Made by a program: the position numbers and the translations under genes | Part shown: in pieces, positions 9,654 through 17,140 of the stretch | How positions within the stretch are numbered: the stretch's first letter is position 1 | Layout: the number at the start of each line of letters is the position of its first letter | Source: Desulfuromonas sp. | GTDB taxonomy: Bacteria > Desulfobacterota > Desulfuromonadia > Desulfuromonadales > BM501 | Length of the DNA stretch: 33,552 nt | NCBI RefSeq assembly: GCF_002868845.1 | Contig: NZ_PKUB01000012.1 | Span: 3,431 to 36,982, forward strand | Direction of reading: 5' to 3' | Notes under the pieces: generated by a model | The model's input: the letters and a program-made list of their open reading frames with translations, nothing else | Databases searched by the model: none | What the model was told of the DNA's origin: nothing

Positions 9654-9684
9654 GGAGCCTTCAACGGGTAGAGAGTGGCAAGGC

Positions 9685-9717
9685 GGGGGGCACGGAACGG
9701 GTCGCTCCGTGCCCCCC
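9685..9717 (-). promoter_or_regulatory. Perfect 12-bp intergenic hairpin
   Basis: The arms GGGGGGCACGGA (9685-9696) and TCCGTGCCCCCC (9706-9717) are exactly complementary around a 9-nt loop. The hairpin lies in the 76-bp gap between the 938-aa gene and the barrel gene. No T-run follows on the minus strand, so it is not a standard terminator. It may protect the upstream mRNA or set expression ratios within the operon. Confidence 0.7.
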
Positions 9718-9729
9718 GGGGGCAATACC

Positions 9730-12546
9730 CTACTTGTTGATCATGATCCCGAAGGTGACCGTCGCCGACTTGTTCGACCCGAGGGTCCCGAGGGTCCCGA
9801 TGGTCGCGGTGATCGACCCCGTGTCGCCGCAGTCCGGGGCGGTGATCGACCCGACGGTGGTCGCAGCGTCGGCATCGACAGCGCCGGTGCCGCAGGCGCC
9901 GCCGGCGCTATCGCGGCTGCCGTCGTCGAAGGTGGAATGGGCCGGGGTCGAGTCGGAGAGGACGAGGGTGGTCACGTCGGCCGTTCCGTCGTTGGTGGCG
10001 ACGATCTGGTAGCGCACGCACTCGCCGGGGTTGCCCTGGAGCTGGCCGGTGGTAAAGGCGGTGTCGGCGGTGCCGTCACAGTTTGTGTCGAGGGCCTGGG
10101 TCTTTACCAGGCGGACCTGGCCGGCGATGACCTGGGTCGTATCGTCGACCGAGTCGGCCGGGGCGGTCCCCGTCAGGGTGCCATTGGCGGTCGTGGCGGT
10201 GAGGGTCGTCTTGTTGATGTCACCGATCCCCGCGCTGGCCGACGCGGTGACCTTGACGAAGAAGCGGGCCGACTCGCCTGCGGAGAGGCCGTTGTCGAGA
10301 GGGTCCACACCGGCGATCGCGTGAATACCCGCCGCGGGGACGATGGGGTCGGCGGCGTCGAGGGCGTTGTCGCCGTTCAGGTCGTAGTAAACGACGCTGG
10401 TCCACCCGGAGAGGGAGTCGCTCAGGCCGAGGGTGACGGTGCTGCCGGAGTTGTCCCCCTCGGTGACGTTGCCGTTGTTCTTGAGGATGTGGGTGTAGAC
10501 CACCGAGCCGCCGGGGTAGACCTGGCCGCTGTTCTCGGGGGAGACGGAGAGGTTGCGAACCGTGTTGACGCTCACCCGGTCGTGCTTGGTGTCGACCGCC
10601 CCGGTCGTCGGGGAGAGGGCGCGGAAGTAGATCTCCACGTTGCCCGGCGAAGCGTTCGCAGGAACGTCGAGGGTGGCGCAGACCGGGGTGCTGGCGTCGG
10701 CATTGACCACGCCGGTGTTGGTGACCGGAGCGCCCGAGGCCGGGCATTCGCCGCCGTGGAAGGAGACGGTCCAGCCGGTCGGCAGGTCGTTCACCACGGG
10801 GTCGGCCCAGGTGTTGTCGTCGTCGGCGAAGAGGTTGTAGGTGTCGGCCACGGCGCTGGTGTTCTTGACGTAGAGGGTGAAGCTGGCGGTGGCGCCGGGG
10901 TTGACCGTCTCGGTCGTCTGGGGATCGGCCTCGCCGGTGCTATAGCCGTAACCACACAGGTCGGGGTCAACCTCGTCCCCATTGCAACTGTCATGATCTC
11001 TGGCGTAGTTGTTGGTCAGGTCAACGGTGTTGCCGGTGATCGCGCCGAGAGTGTTCACCACCGTGTTGCTCTTTGTGGGGTCGGTCGCCGAGGTGGCGGT
11101 CAGGGTCACGGAGAAGCCGCTCCCGCCGTTATCGCCGGAGGCGTTGGCCGGGAGGGTCGCCTTGATCACGACCTTGTATTCATTTTTATCATCAACGGCA
11201 TCATCGGTCGCAACCAAGACAGGGCCGGTGTCAGGATCGGCCGTGCCGGCGGAGCTGGTCAGGGGGGTGGCGCCGTCGGACTTGTAGAGCTGGAAGACGG
11301 TTCCCGCCGGGAAGGTGCTGCTGCCGAGGGTGATGTCGAAGGTGTCGGTGCCGTTGCCGGTGTTCCAGATGTAGTTGCTGAAGGTGACCGTCGCGCCCTG
11401 GAGGGCGGTGGCGACCGTCACCGGCTCGTCGACCCCGTCGGCGTGGTCGGTGCTCGAGCCGTTGGCGACGACCCCGGCCGCCGCCAGGACAGTGTAGGCC
11501 GCCGTGTTGGTGTTGGTGGGGCCGACGTCATCCCCGCCGCCGGCGGGCTTGTCGTTGTATGCGAATTTGGCGGTGTTCGTGGTGGTCGCCGCCCCGGGGG
11601 GCAGACCGCTGTTGATGGTCACGTTGAACTTGATGAAGCCGCTGGCGCCGGGGCCGACGCTGGAGATAACCGCCGTCACCGTATCGGCCGTGGTCACGTC
11701 CCAGTCGTAGGCGAGCCCGGAGGAATCGCCGGCAGCGGCATCGGTCACCGTCGCGCCGCCGGACCACTGGCCGCTGTCGGCCACGTAGGTCATCCCCGCG
11801 GTCGCCCCGGAGCCGATGACGTCGGTGAGGATCACGTCGGAGGCTGCGCTGTTGCCGTTGTTGGTGTAGGTCAGGGTCACGGTGATCGGCCCGGCGCTCG
11901 GAGAGGGACCGCTGCTCAGGGAGAGGGCCTTGGTGACGAGGAGGACCGCGTTGCCCGTCACGGTGACGGTGTCGGTGTTGGTCTCGGTCTCCGAGGTGGT
12001 GTGGTTGCTCTCGCCCGTGACGGTGATCGTCTCACTCTCGGCGGCCGCGGCGTCGGCAGGAACCGTCGCCGCGACGACGAACTTGTAGCTCGCCCCGGGG
12101 GCGAGGGAGGGAGTGATGGCGACTTCTGTGCCGCTGTCGGGGACGCCGTTGCCGTCGGCGTCGGCGAAGATTTTCAGGCTGGTGAAGGCAATCGTCCCGG
12201 TATCGGCATCGACGGCGGAAAGGTCGAAGGTGTCGGCCCCGTTCCCCGTGTTGGTCAGGGTGTGGGTGAAGTAGACGGTGCTGCCGGGGGAGATGGTCTT
12301 GCTCCCGTTCTGGGTGAGGGTGAAGCTGGCGACCTGCTTCACGATGGTCGATACGACGTTCGATGTGGCGGTGCGGCCGACATTGGAATCGTCGGTGTAG
12401 GTCGCCGAGGCCTGGTTGCCGATGGAGGTTCCGGCCGGCGGCGCCGCCAGGGCGGACGACAGACCGAAGCCGACAAGGGCCAGGGCCAGCAGCATGTGAA
12501 TGAAATAACGGAGCGGGGCTCTTCGCTTGCGGGACTGCTCTTTCAT
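9730..12546 (-). CDS. Secreted DUF11-type protein with calcium-loop motifs
   Basis: This is a 938-aa exported protein. The ATG at 12546 has an excellent AGGAGG site upstream. A long signal peptide (basic start, then about 16-35) is followed by TSIGNQASATYTDDSN and SNVVSTIV, the same N-terminal module seen in the barrel protein next door. The remainder is a chain of DUF11/CARDB-like beta-sandwich domains with motifs such as TLTNTGNGADTFDLS and VLSDSTPAHSTFDDG. Three calcium-loop patterns of the form DxDxDGxxD are visible: D129-D131-N133-D137, D722-N724-D726-D730 and D820-N822-D824-D828. The protein ends at GIMINK with no membrane anchor, barrel or sorting signal. It probably forms part of a secreted or surface-attached structure, but the exact role is unknown. 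Confidence 0.87.
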   Translation of the reverse strand: MKEQSRKRRAPLRYFIHMLLALALVGFGLSSALAAPPAGTSIGNQASATYTDDSNVGRTATSNVVSTIVKQVASFTLTQNGSKTISPGSTVYFTHTLTNTGNGADTFDLSAVDADTGTIAFTSLKIFADADGNGVPDSGTEVAITPSLAPGASYKFVVAATVPADAAAAESETITVTGESNHTTSETETNTDTVTVTGNAVLLVTKALSLSSGPSPSAGPITVTLTYTNNGNSAASDVILTDVIGSGATAGMTYVADSGQWSGGATVTDAAAGDSSGLAYDWDVTTADTVTAVISSVGPGASGFIKFNVTINSGLPPGAATTTNTAKFAYNDKPAGGGDDVGPTNTNTAAYTVLAAAGVVANGSSTDHADGVDEPVTVATALQGATVTFSNYIWNTGNGTDTFDITLGSSTFPAGTVFQLYKSDGATPLTSSAGTADPDTGPVLVATDDAVDDKNEYKVVIKATLPANASGDNGGSGFSVTLTATSATDPTKSNTVVNTLGAITGNTVDLTNNYARDHDSCNGDEVDPDLCGYGYSTGEADPQTTETVNPGATASFTLYVKNTSAVADTYNLFADDDNTWADPVVNDLPTGWTVSFHGGECPASGAPVTNTGVVNADASTPVCATLDVPANASPGNVEIYFRALSPTTGAVDTKHDRVSVNTVRNLSVSPENSGQVYPGGSVVYTHILKNNGNVTEGDNSGSTVTLGLSDSLSGWTSVVYYDLNGDNALDAADPIVPAAGIHAIAGVDPLDNGLSAGESARFFVKVTASASAGIGDINKTTLTATTANGTLTGTAPADSVDDTTQVIAGQVRLVKTQALDTNCDGTADTAFTTGQLQGNPGECVRYQIVATNDGTADVTTLVLSDSTPAHSTFDDGSRDSAGGACGTGAVDADAATTVGSITAPDCGDTGSITATIGTLGTLGSNKSATVTFGIMINK

Positions 12547-12631
12547 TGCCGAATCCTCCTAGAATGGTCTATTGACTGCACAAATAGAATCTTGAAAAAC
12601 TTTCGAATTCAAATAATCAAAGGGCGAAGAC

Positions 12632-13141
12632 TCACCGTCCCTCCGCGATGCGGGCGCGGGCCTTGACGACGGTCTCCTGGCCGGGGCCGAGGCTGCCGAT
12701 CTCCCAGCGCAGTGCGCGGTAGTCGCGATAGGGGACCGCCCTCTGCTCCTCCCGGCCGCTGGCAAGGCGCACCAGGCGCCGCAGGGGGACGGGGCCGAAA
12801 CTCTCGCCGTCGGTCGAGGCGCTGACCTGGGCAGGAATTGCGCTGCCCGGCAGGTATTCCATCCCTTCGGGAACGGGCAGGGTGCCGAGAATGTTGCCGA
12901 GGCTCCTTTGGGAGACGTTGCGGTAGCGCGCCGTGTACTCGATGACGTCACCCGGGTGCCCCTCGTCGGCCGGGAGGAACTCCTCCTCGCCTCCGGGGCC
13001 GGCGACGACGCGAACCGAGGACATCTCGATCACCAGGGGGCCCTCTCCGGCGGCGATCGACGGCACGACAAATGCGCAGAGCAGCATGGCCATGACGACG
13101 GCAATGAACCGTCCACTTCTCTTAATGGCTGTGATGTTCAC
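12632..13141 (-). CDS. Small exported DUF11-like protein
   Basis: This 169-aa protein is read from a GTG at 13141, chosen because AGGAGG sits 8 nt upstream; an earlier in-frame GTG at 13177 has no such site. A signal peptide (RSGRFIAVVMAMLLCAFVV, then SIAA) leads into a single beta-rich domain with features of DUF11 repeats: PGDVIEYTARYRNVS, GTLPVPEGMEYLPGS and LRWEIGSLGPGQE. It is the first gene of the surface operon, 85 bp ahead of the 938-aa protein. A one-domain member at the head of the unit could be a subunit or assembly partner of the larger repeat proteins; this is inferred from context only. Confidence 0.82.
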   Translation of the reverse strand: MNITAIKRSGRFIAVVMAMLLCAFVVPSIAAGEGPLVIEMSSVRVVAGPGGEEEFLPADEGHPGDVIEYTARYRNVSQRSLGNILGTLPVPEGMEYLPGSAIPAQVSASTDGESFGPVPLRRLVRLASGREEQRAVPYRDYRALRWEIGSLGPGQETVVKARARIAEGR

Positions 13142-13216
13142 GTGGATCTTCCTCCTGCGCCCTTCGGTTGGGAGCACTCTAATGAGGAGAGCTCGACCCC
13201 CATCGAATGCAAATCC

Positions 13217-13234
13217 TAGTCATCATTTTGACTA
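13217..13234. promoter_or_regulatory. Inverted repeat, candidate operator
   Basis: TAGTCA and TGACTA are separated by 6 nt. The repeat lies just downstream of the candidate promoter and about 75 bp upstream of the first gene of the surface operon. The shape and position fit a dimeric repressor site or a small mRNA hairpin. No regulator can be named. Confidence 0.4.
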
Positions 13235-13272
13235 AAAGTAGCAAAACAATGATATACAAACAAGTCTTTTAT

Positions 13273-13301
13273 ATTATTCTAATATCCATATTTAGTTGCA
13301 A
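13273..13301 (-). promoter_or_regulatory. Candidate sigma-70 promoter of the surface operon
   Basis: On the minus strand, TTGCAA (13296-13301) and AATAAT (13273-13278) are spaced by 17 nt within a strikingly AT-rich island in otherwise GC-rich DNA. The predicted transcript would have a leader of about 125 nt before the GTG at 13141. A second, weaker candidate, TTGACG, lies further upstream near 13345. Confidence 0.4.
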
Positions 13302-13710
13302 AAAAACCTTTCCCCTTCCGGGTTTATTGCGGGAAAACTATATTTCGTCAAACCAACCCCCCCCTGGAAACCGCCCTTCCTCTACCCTTCCAACAGCATT
13401 TGAGGCAATCCCCGCTGTCGGCCCAAGCAGATTGGGAGGCAGCAACCGCGGAGGCGCAGGAAGGGGGGGAGGAGGCTAATAAACCCTTCCCAATCGAGCC
13501 TCTCTCCATGCCCCCGAGACGTTGCACAGGGCGAACAGGGAGACCTCGCCCCGTGTGGGCTGACAACCCGCTGCCGAAGGACTGCACCTAGAAGATCGTC
13601 AAAAAAGGTGTTCCCCTGAGGACAAGCCGGCCCATTAGGAAGACTTGGAAAAAACGGGCCAAGAGCGGGTTGTTTTGGCCAACCCCAGCGAGCAACCGCT
13701 ACGCCTGCCC
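13302..13710. other. Intergenic region with no recognised gene
   Basis: This stretch separates the terminator of the phosphodiesterase gene from the promoter island of the surface operon. The short open frames on both strands lack credible ribosome binding sites and protein-like composition. A weak hairpin (GGGTTG at 13667 with CAACCC at 13680) is visible. I recognise no tRNA, riboswitch or other known RNA. Confidence 0.5.
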
Positions 13711-13750
13711 AAAAACGAAAGCCCCGCAGGGGAACCTGCGGGGCTTTCGG
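13711..13750 (-). terminator. Rho-independent terminator
   Basis: A 13-bp perfect stem (13718-13730 with 13735-13747, loop GGAA) is followed on the minus strand by CGTTTTT. It lies about 30 bp beyond the stop of the phosphodiesterase gene. Confidence 0.9.
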
Positions 13751-13777
13751 CGTTCAAAACAGGGCTCGCGGCGACGC

Positions 13778-14491
13778 TTAACGAGCGTCCAGGTGCCTGC
13801 TAACCATTCCCGGGTCGTTGGAAAAGACGCCGTCCACTCCCAGCTTCAGCAACCGTTCGAGGCGGGCAGGATCGTCCACCGTCCAGGCGAACAACCGCAG
13901 ACCCTTCTGCCGGCAGGCGGCGACCAGAGACTCAGATACAAACTCGTGACGGGGGTGGACGCTTTCGGCGCCGCAGGCCGCAGCCCGACGCACAGTTCCT
14001 CTCCAGAGGCGGGAATCGGTCAGAAATCCAAGGGGCAGGCGGGAATCGGACCGGCGCAACGCCTGCAAGAGGCCGTGGTCGAAGGAGGACACCATCGCCC
14101 GGACCGAAGGATAGGCGCGCAGCAGCTTGAGAACGGCGAGTCCGGCACGGGGGGTCTTGATTTCGACGTTGATGCGCAACCGCTCCCCCGCCCACGCGAG
14201 CACCTCTTCCAGAAGCGGCAGAGGCTCGCCCTGAAAACAGGGGGCGAACCAGGAACCCGCATCGAGAACACCAAGCTCCCCCGCGGCCATCGCCTCGACC
14301 GGGCCGCGGCCATCGGTTGTCCGCTCCAGGGTATCGTCATGAACCACGACCACACGGCCATCCCGGCTCAGATGGACGTCCAACTCAATCCCGTCGGCAC
14401 CATCGGTCTCGGCCTGGCGAAAGGCCGCCATGGTATTCTCCGGCGCCCGGGCGGAAGCGCCCCGGTGTGCCCAAACGAACATCCCTGCCAT
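13778..14491 (-). CDS. Glycerophosphodiester phosphodiesterase family protein
   Basis: This 237-aa protein of the GDPD TIM-barrel family hydrolyses glycerophosphodiesters to glycerol-3-phosphate and an alcohol. The hallmark residues are present: HRG near residue 9, PENT at 16-19, the metal-binding ELDVHLSRDG, and VVHDDTLERTTDG. Later motifs are NVEIKTP and, near the end, FAWTVDDPARL with GVDGVFSNDP. The length is typical. The start at ATG 14491 is preceded by a run of G; an alternative ATG is 9 nt downstream, and a TTG at 14548 would overlap the upstream rhodanese gene. There is no signal peptide, so it is probably cytoplasmic. It is likely co-transcribed with the rhodanese gene and ends at the terminator just downstream. 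Confidence 0.92.
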   Translation of the reverse strand: MAGMFVWAHRGASARAPENTMAAFRQAETDGADGIELDVHLSRDGRVVVVHDDTLERTTDGRGPVEAMAAGELGVLDAGSWFAPCFQGEPLPLLEEVLAWAGERLRINVEIKTPRAGLAVLKLLRAYPSVRAMVSSFDHGLLQALRRSDSRLPLGFLTDSRLWRGTVRRAAACGAESVHPRHEFVSESLVAACRQKGLRLFAWTVDDPARLERLLKLGVDGVFSNDPGMVSRHLDAR

Positions 14492-14528
14492 TCCCCCCCC
14501 AGATGTAAGGAATCCGCCGGAGCCGGAC

Positions 14529-14918
14529 TCAGGGACCTCCCCGGTCAACGGGAAATCCGCGCAGCTGCCACCCCCAGATCCCTCCGTACATGTTGTACAC
14601 CTCGGGGTATCCCTGCTGAGCGAGGTAGTTGGAGACCATGGAACTGCGGGAACCGACAGCGCAATAGACCAGGATGGGACGATCGGTCGGCACCTCCTTC
14701 AAACGCCCCAGCAACTGAGCGATGGGGATGAGCCGGGATCCTGCGATACGAACTTCGGCATACTCGGCCGGGGAACGCACATCGAGCAGGAAGACTTTGG
14801 AATCCTTCTGAACCAAGGCCCTCGCCTCGGCTGCGGAAAGGTTTTTACTAACGGCAGCCAGGGCCGGGTTTCCCGAAAGGGCCACCAGCAACAGGACGAG
14901 GAATAATCTTTTATACAT
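14529..14918 (-). CDS. Periplasmic rhodanese-like sulfurtransferase
   Basis: This 129-aa protein has a signal peptide (YKRLFLVLLLVALSGNPALAA, residues 2-22) and one rhodanese domain. The active-site loop is CAVGSRS with the catalytic cysteine at 86. The conserved FLLDVRSPAEYAEVRIAGS lies upstream of it (residues 43-61), and GGIWGWQ near the end. Such proteins carry persulfide sulfur; the substrate is unknown. The start has GGGAGGTG upstream and a consensus -10 about 45 bp away. Its stop lies 37 bp before the phosphodiesterase start, so the two are probably one transcript without an obvious shared pathway. Confidence 0.92.
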   Translation of the reverse strand: MYKRLFLVLLLVALSGNPALAAVSKNLSAAEARALVQKDSKVFLLDVRSPAEYAEVRIAGSRLIPIAQLLGRLKEVPTDRPILVYCAVGSRSSMVSNYLAQQGYPEVYNMYGGIWGWQLRGFPVDRGGP

Positions 14919-14962
14919 ATCTCTAATGCACCTCCCGGTTCGACCAACGCTTTCGACGGCCC

Positions 14963-14968
14963 ATTATA
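14963..14968 (-). promoter_or_regulatory. Consensus -10 element for the rhodanese transcript
   Basis: A perfect TATAAT reads on the minus strand about 45 bp upstream of the rhodanese start, in the divergent gap shared with glpX. No good -35 hexamer is found at 16-18 bp, so an activator may be needed. Confidence 0.4.
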
Positions 14969-15080
14969 TAGTATTTTACGGAAAGGCCGCCACCCCAAAA
15001 GGATTGATCTTTGCCCACAATTCGTGACATGATGATCGACCTTATCAATCAACAAAAACTCTCAAAGGAGTGCGTCTTTC

Positions 15081-16034
15081 ATGGATCGGAATCTGGCCCT
15101 CGAACTGGTTCGTGTCACCGAGGCGGCGGCTTTGGCCTGCGGCCGCCTGGTCGGCAAGGGCGACAAAATGGCCGCCGACGAAGCCGCGACCAATGCCATG
15201 CGCCGCACCCTCGATTCGATCGAGTTCAACGGCACCGTCGTCATCGGAGAGGGGGAAATGGACGAAGCCCCCATGCTCTATATCGGGGAGAAGGTCGGCA
15301 ACGGAGGCCCGACCGAGGTCGACATCGCCGTCGACCCCCTGGAGGGGACCAACATCTGCGCCAAGGGCATGAGCGGCTCCATCGCCACCATCGCCCTGGC
15401 CCCCCGTGGAGGGTTTCTCCACGCTCCCGACATGTACATGGAGAAGATCGCCGTTGGCCCGGACGCCAAGGGCGCCATCGACATCAACGCCTCCCCCACC
15501 CGGAATCTCGAAGCGGTCGCCGAAGCGAAGAACTGCTACATAGAGGACCTGACGGTCGTGATCCTGGACCGCCCCCGCCACGACAAGACGGTCGCAGAGA
15601 TCCGCAAGGCCGGCGCACGCATCCACCTCATCACCGACGGTGACGTGGCGCCGGTCATCGCCGCCGCCTTTGCCGACAGCGGCGTCGACATGGTGATGGG
15701 CATCGGAGGCGCCCCGGAGGGCGTTTTGGCCGCCGCCGCCCTCAAGTGCATGGACGGTGACATGCAGGGCCGCCTTGTCTTCATGAGCCAGGAAGAACGA
15801 CAGCGGGCCAAGGGGATGGGAATTACAGATTTCGACCGGGTCTACACCGCCGAGGAACTGGCCTCCGGCGACGTGGTCTTTGCGGCCACCGGGGTCACCA
15901 ACGGGGACCTGCTGCAGGGGGTGCGCTATTTCTCAGGCGGCGCCGAAACCCACTCGATCGTCATGCGCTCGAGAAGCCGGACCGTGCGCACCGTCAAGAC
16001 ACGGCACCACTTCAACTACAAACCGATCTATTGA
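15081..16034 (+). CDS. glpX: Class II fructose-1,6-bisphosphatase
   Basis: This 317-aa enzyme is of the GlpX type. It removes the 1-phosphate from fructose-1,6-bisphosphate in gluconeogenesis, in the cytoplasm, with a divalent metal. The substrate and metal motifs are clear: GEGEMDEAPML (56-66) and DPLEGT (85-90). The LITDGDVAPVI and GIGGAPEGVLAAAALK segments typical of the family follow. The length matches the family. AAAGGAG lies upstream of the ATG. A weak promoter candidate (TTGATC at 15004 and CATGAT at 15028) lies in the divergent gap with the rhodanese gene. The next gene has its own good promoter, so glpX may be monocistronic. Confidence 0.96.
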   Translation: MDRNLALELVRVTEAAALACGRLVGKGDKMAADEAATNAMRRTLDSIEFNGTVVIGEGEMDEAPMLYIGEKVGNGGPTEVDIAVDPLEGTNICAKGMSGSIATIALAPRGGFLHAPDMYMEKIAVGPDAKGAIDINASPTRNLEAVAEAKNCYIEDLTVVILDRPRHDKTVAEIRKAGARIHLITDGDVAPVIAAAFADSGVDMVMGIGGAPEGVLAAAALKCMDGDMQGRLVFMSQEERQRAKGMGITDFDRVYTAEELASGDVVFAATGVTNGDLLQGVRYFSGGAETHSIVMRSRSRTVRTVKTRHHFNYKPIY

Positions 16035-16072
16035 TCCGGGCATTCCGGCGAAAAGGGAGAACTATTTAACCC

Positions 16073-16101
16073 TTGTCAATCTCCTGTTGAATTGTTAGAA
16101 T
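16073..16101 (+). promoter_or_regulatory. Sigma-70 promoter before the cytidylate-kinase-like gene
   Basis: TTGTCA (16073-16078) and TAGAAT (16096-16101) are spaced by 17 bp, with five of six consensus bases in each. The predicted transcript starts near 16108, about 35 nt before the ATG. Confidence 0.65.
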
Positions 16102-16143
16102 CCTCAACGTTTTCTTGTAAGTACCTGCATTTCGAGGAGAATC

Positions 16144-16710
16144 ATGGCTATCATAACCATCTCGCGTGAAATGGGGAGCGCCGGCATCCCCATCGCCCAC
16201 AAAGCCGCCGAGCAGCTCGGCTACACTTTGGTCGATGGAGATGCCATCAAAAAGATGGCCCCCGCCTACGGGCTGAGCCCTGAGGCACTGGAGAAGGCCG
16301 ACGAGAAACCGCCACTCTTTGTGGACGAACTGGACGAAAAGATCGAGGTGGACCTCCACCAGATCGAGTTGATTGTCCTCGAATATGCCCTCAAAGGGAA
16401 TGTCATCATTTACGGCCGCGGCGGCCAGGATCTTCTCAGGACAATCCAGAGCGTCTTTCGGGTACGGATCATCGCCCCCTTCGAGGAAAGGGTGGAGCGC
16501 TGGGCCGAAAGAGAGTGGCTCGACCCGGACTACGCCCGCATTCTGGTCCGCAGGAGCGACCAGCAGCGTGGCGGATTCATCAAGTACTACTTTGACCGGG
16601 ACTGGGAAGACCCCCTCGGCTACGACCTCGTGATCAACACCCTGCGCCTCTCCGAGGACACAGCGGTCAAACTGATCTGCGAAGGGGTCCAGGACCAGAA
16701 CCTGGTCTAG
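16144..16710 (+). CDS. Cytidylate-kinase-like family protein
   Basis: This 188-aa protein belongs to the cytidylate-kinase-like P-loop family. It opens with the nucleotide-binding loop ISREMGSAGIPIAHKAAEQL, followed by VDGDAI, then NVIIYGRGGQDLL (a Walker-B-like strand) and an arginine-rich lid region (EERVERWAEREW, RRSDQQRGGFIKYYF). It is not the canonical Cmk; a small phosphoryl-transfer substrate is likely but unidentified. GAGGAG precedes the ATG. The frame ends in a TAG at 16708 and, read on in the same phase, leads into the BON-domain ORF, so the two may once have formed, or may still form, one protein. Confidence 0.85.
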   Translation: MAIITISREMGSAGIPIAHKAAEQLGYTLVDGDAIKKMAPAYGLSPEALEKADEKPPLFVDELDEKIEVDLHQIELIVLEYALKGNVIIYGRGGQDLLRTIQSVFRVRIIAPFEERVERWAEREWLDPDYARILVRRSDQQRGGFIKYYFDRDWEDPLGYDLVINTLRLSEDTAVKLICEGVQDQNLV

Positions 16711-16731
16711 AAGAAAGAAGCCTGCAAAAAG

Positions 16732-16971
16732 GTGCTGACAGACCTCATCATCCGCAAAAAGGCGGAAATCGCTATCGCCTCACTGCCCGACGTGGAAGCC
16801 CACCATCTGCACATCGCTTCGGAGAAGGGGAATGTCGCCGTCACCGGCCACATCCACAGCGAAAAGGAGCGCCAGGCGGTACTCGCCGCCATTGACAACG
16901 TAGAGGGGGTCAAAAAGGTTTCCGAGTACCTCAAGGTCATCGAGTACCGAACCTATCCCAGCGAACACTGA
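16732..16971 (+). CDS. BON-domain protein
   Basis: This 79-aa ORF starts at a GTG and encodes a single BON domain (residues about 8-70): IAIASLP, then [18 protein letters not shown], then [17 protein letters not shown] domains bind phospholipid or act as partner modules in bacterial envelope and signalling proteins. No signal peptide is present, and no clear ribosome binding site serves the GTG. It is in the same frame as the upstream kinase-like gene, separated by TAG and seven codons that read KKEACKK and look like the first helix of the domain. It therefore either depends on translational coupling or is the C-terminus of a split fusion protein. A strong terminator follows. Confidence 0.7.
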   Translation: MLTDLIIRKKAEIAIASLPDVEAHHLHIASEKGNVAVTGHIHSEKERQAVLAAIDNVEGVKKVSEYLKVIEYRTYPSEH

Positions 16972-16994
16972 AGCCTTCCCAGCCCACCCATCCC

Positions 16995-17025
16995 AAAAGC
17001 CGGCCCGCACAGGCCGGCTTTTTTT
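16995..17025 (+). terminator. Rho-independent terminator
   Basis: The stem AGCCGGCC (16998-17005) and GGCCGGCT (17012-17019) has a 6-nt loop and is followed by seven T residues. It ends the kinase-like/BON unit. Confidence 0.92.
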
Positions 17026-17052
17026 GAACCGCCGCAGAAGGTCAGAACATCC

Positions 17053-17082
17053 TTGTCCGGGCTTTTTTTTTCATGCTAGGAT
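17053..17082 (+). promoter_or_regulatory. Candidate promoter of yebC-ruvCAB
   Basis: TTGTCC (17053-17058) and TAGGAT (17077-17082) are spaced by 18 bp. A TGC just before the -10 makes an extended -10. It lies between the preceding terminator and yebC. Confidence 0.5.
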
Positions 17083-17140
17083 AAGGCGCTTTCCCCTGAA
17101 TCATCCCAAGATATCGCGCACAGGCAAGGAGACTATCAGC

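Noticed and set aside
4194-9671. A full-length plus-strand open frame of 1825 codons opposite the barrel gene, and similar ones at 3036-4178 and 9496-12666
   Set aside because: They mirror the real genes because of high GC and codon bias. Their translations are Gly/Val/Asp/Arg-rich without domains or signal peptides, whereas the minus-strand frames have signal peptides, ribosome sites and recognisable domains.
9685-9717. Hairpin as an operon terminator
   Set aside because: No T-run follows on the minus strand and the next gene starts about 30 nt later with its own good ribosome site.
13348-13591. Small open frames on both strands in the intergenic region
   Set aside because: They overlap each other and lack ribosome binding sites and protein-like composition.
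13480-13600. AGGGCGAAC-like segment as a cyclic di-GMP riboswitch
   Set aside because: The conserved GGGACGCAAAGC part and the receptor stem are absent.
16708-16710. TAG read as pyrrolysine
   Set aside because: Nothing in the window suggests pyrrolysine machinery and the family has no methylamine role; a split gene or base error is simpler.
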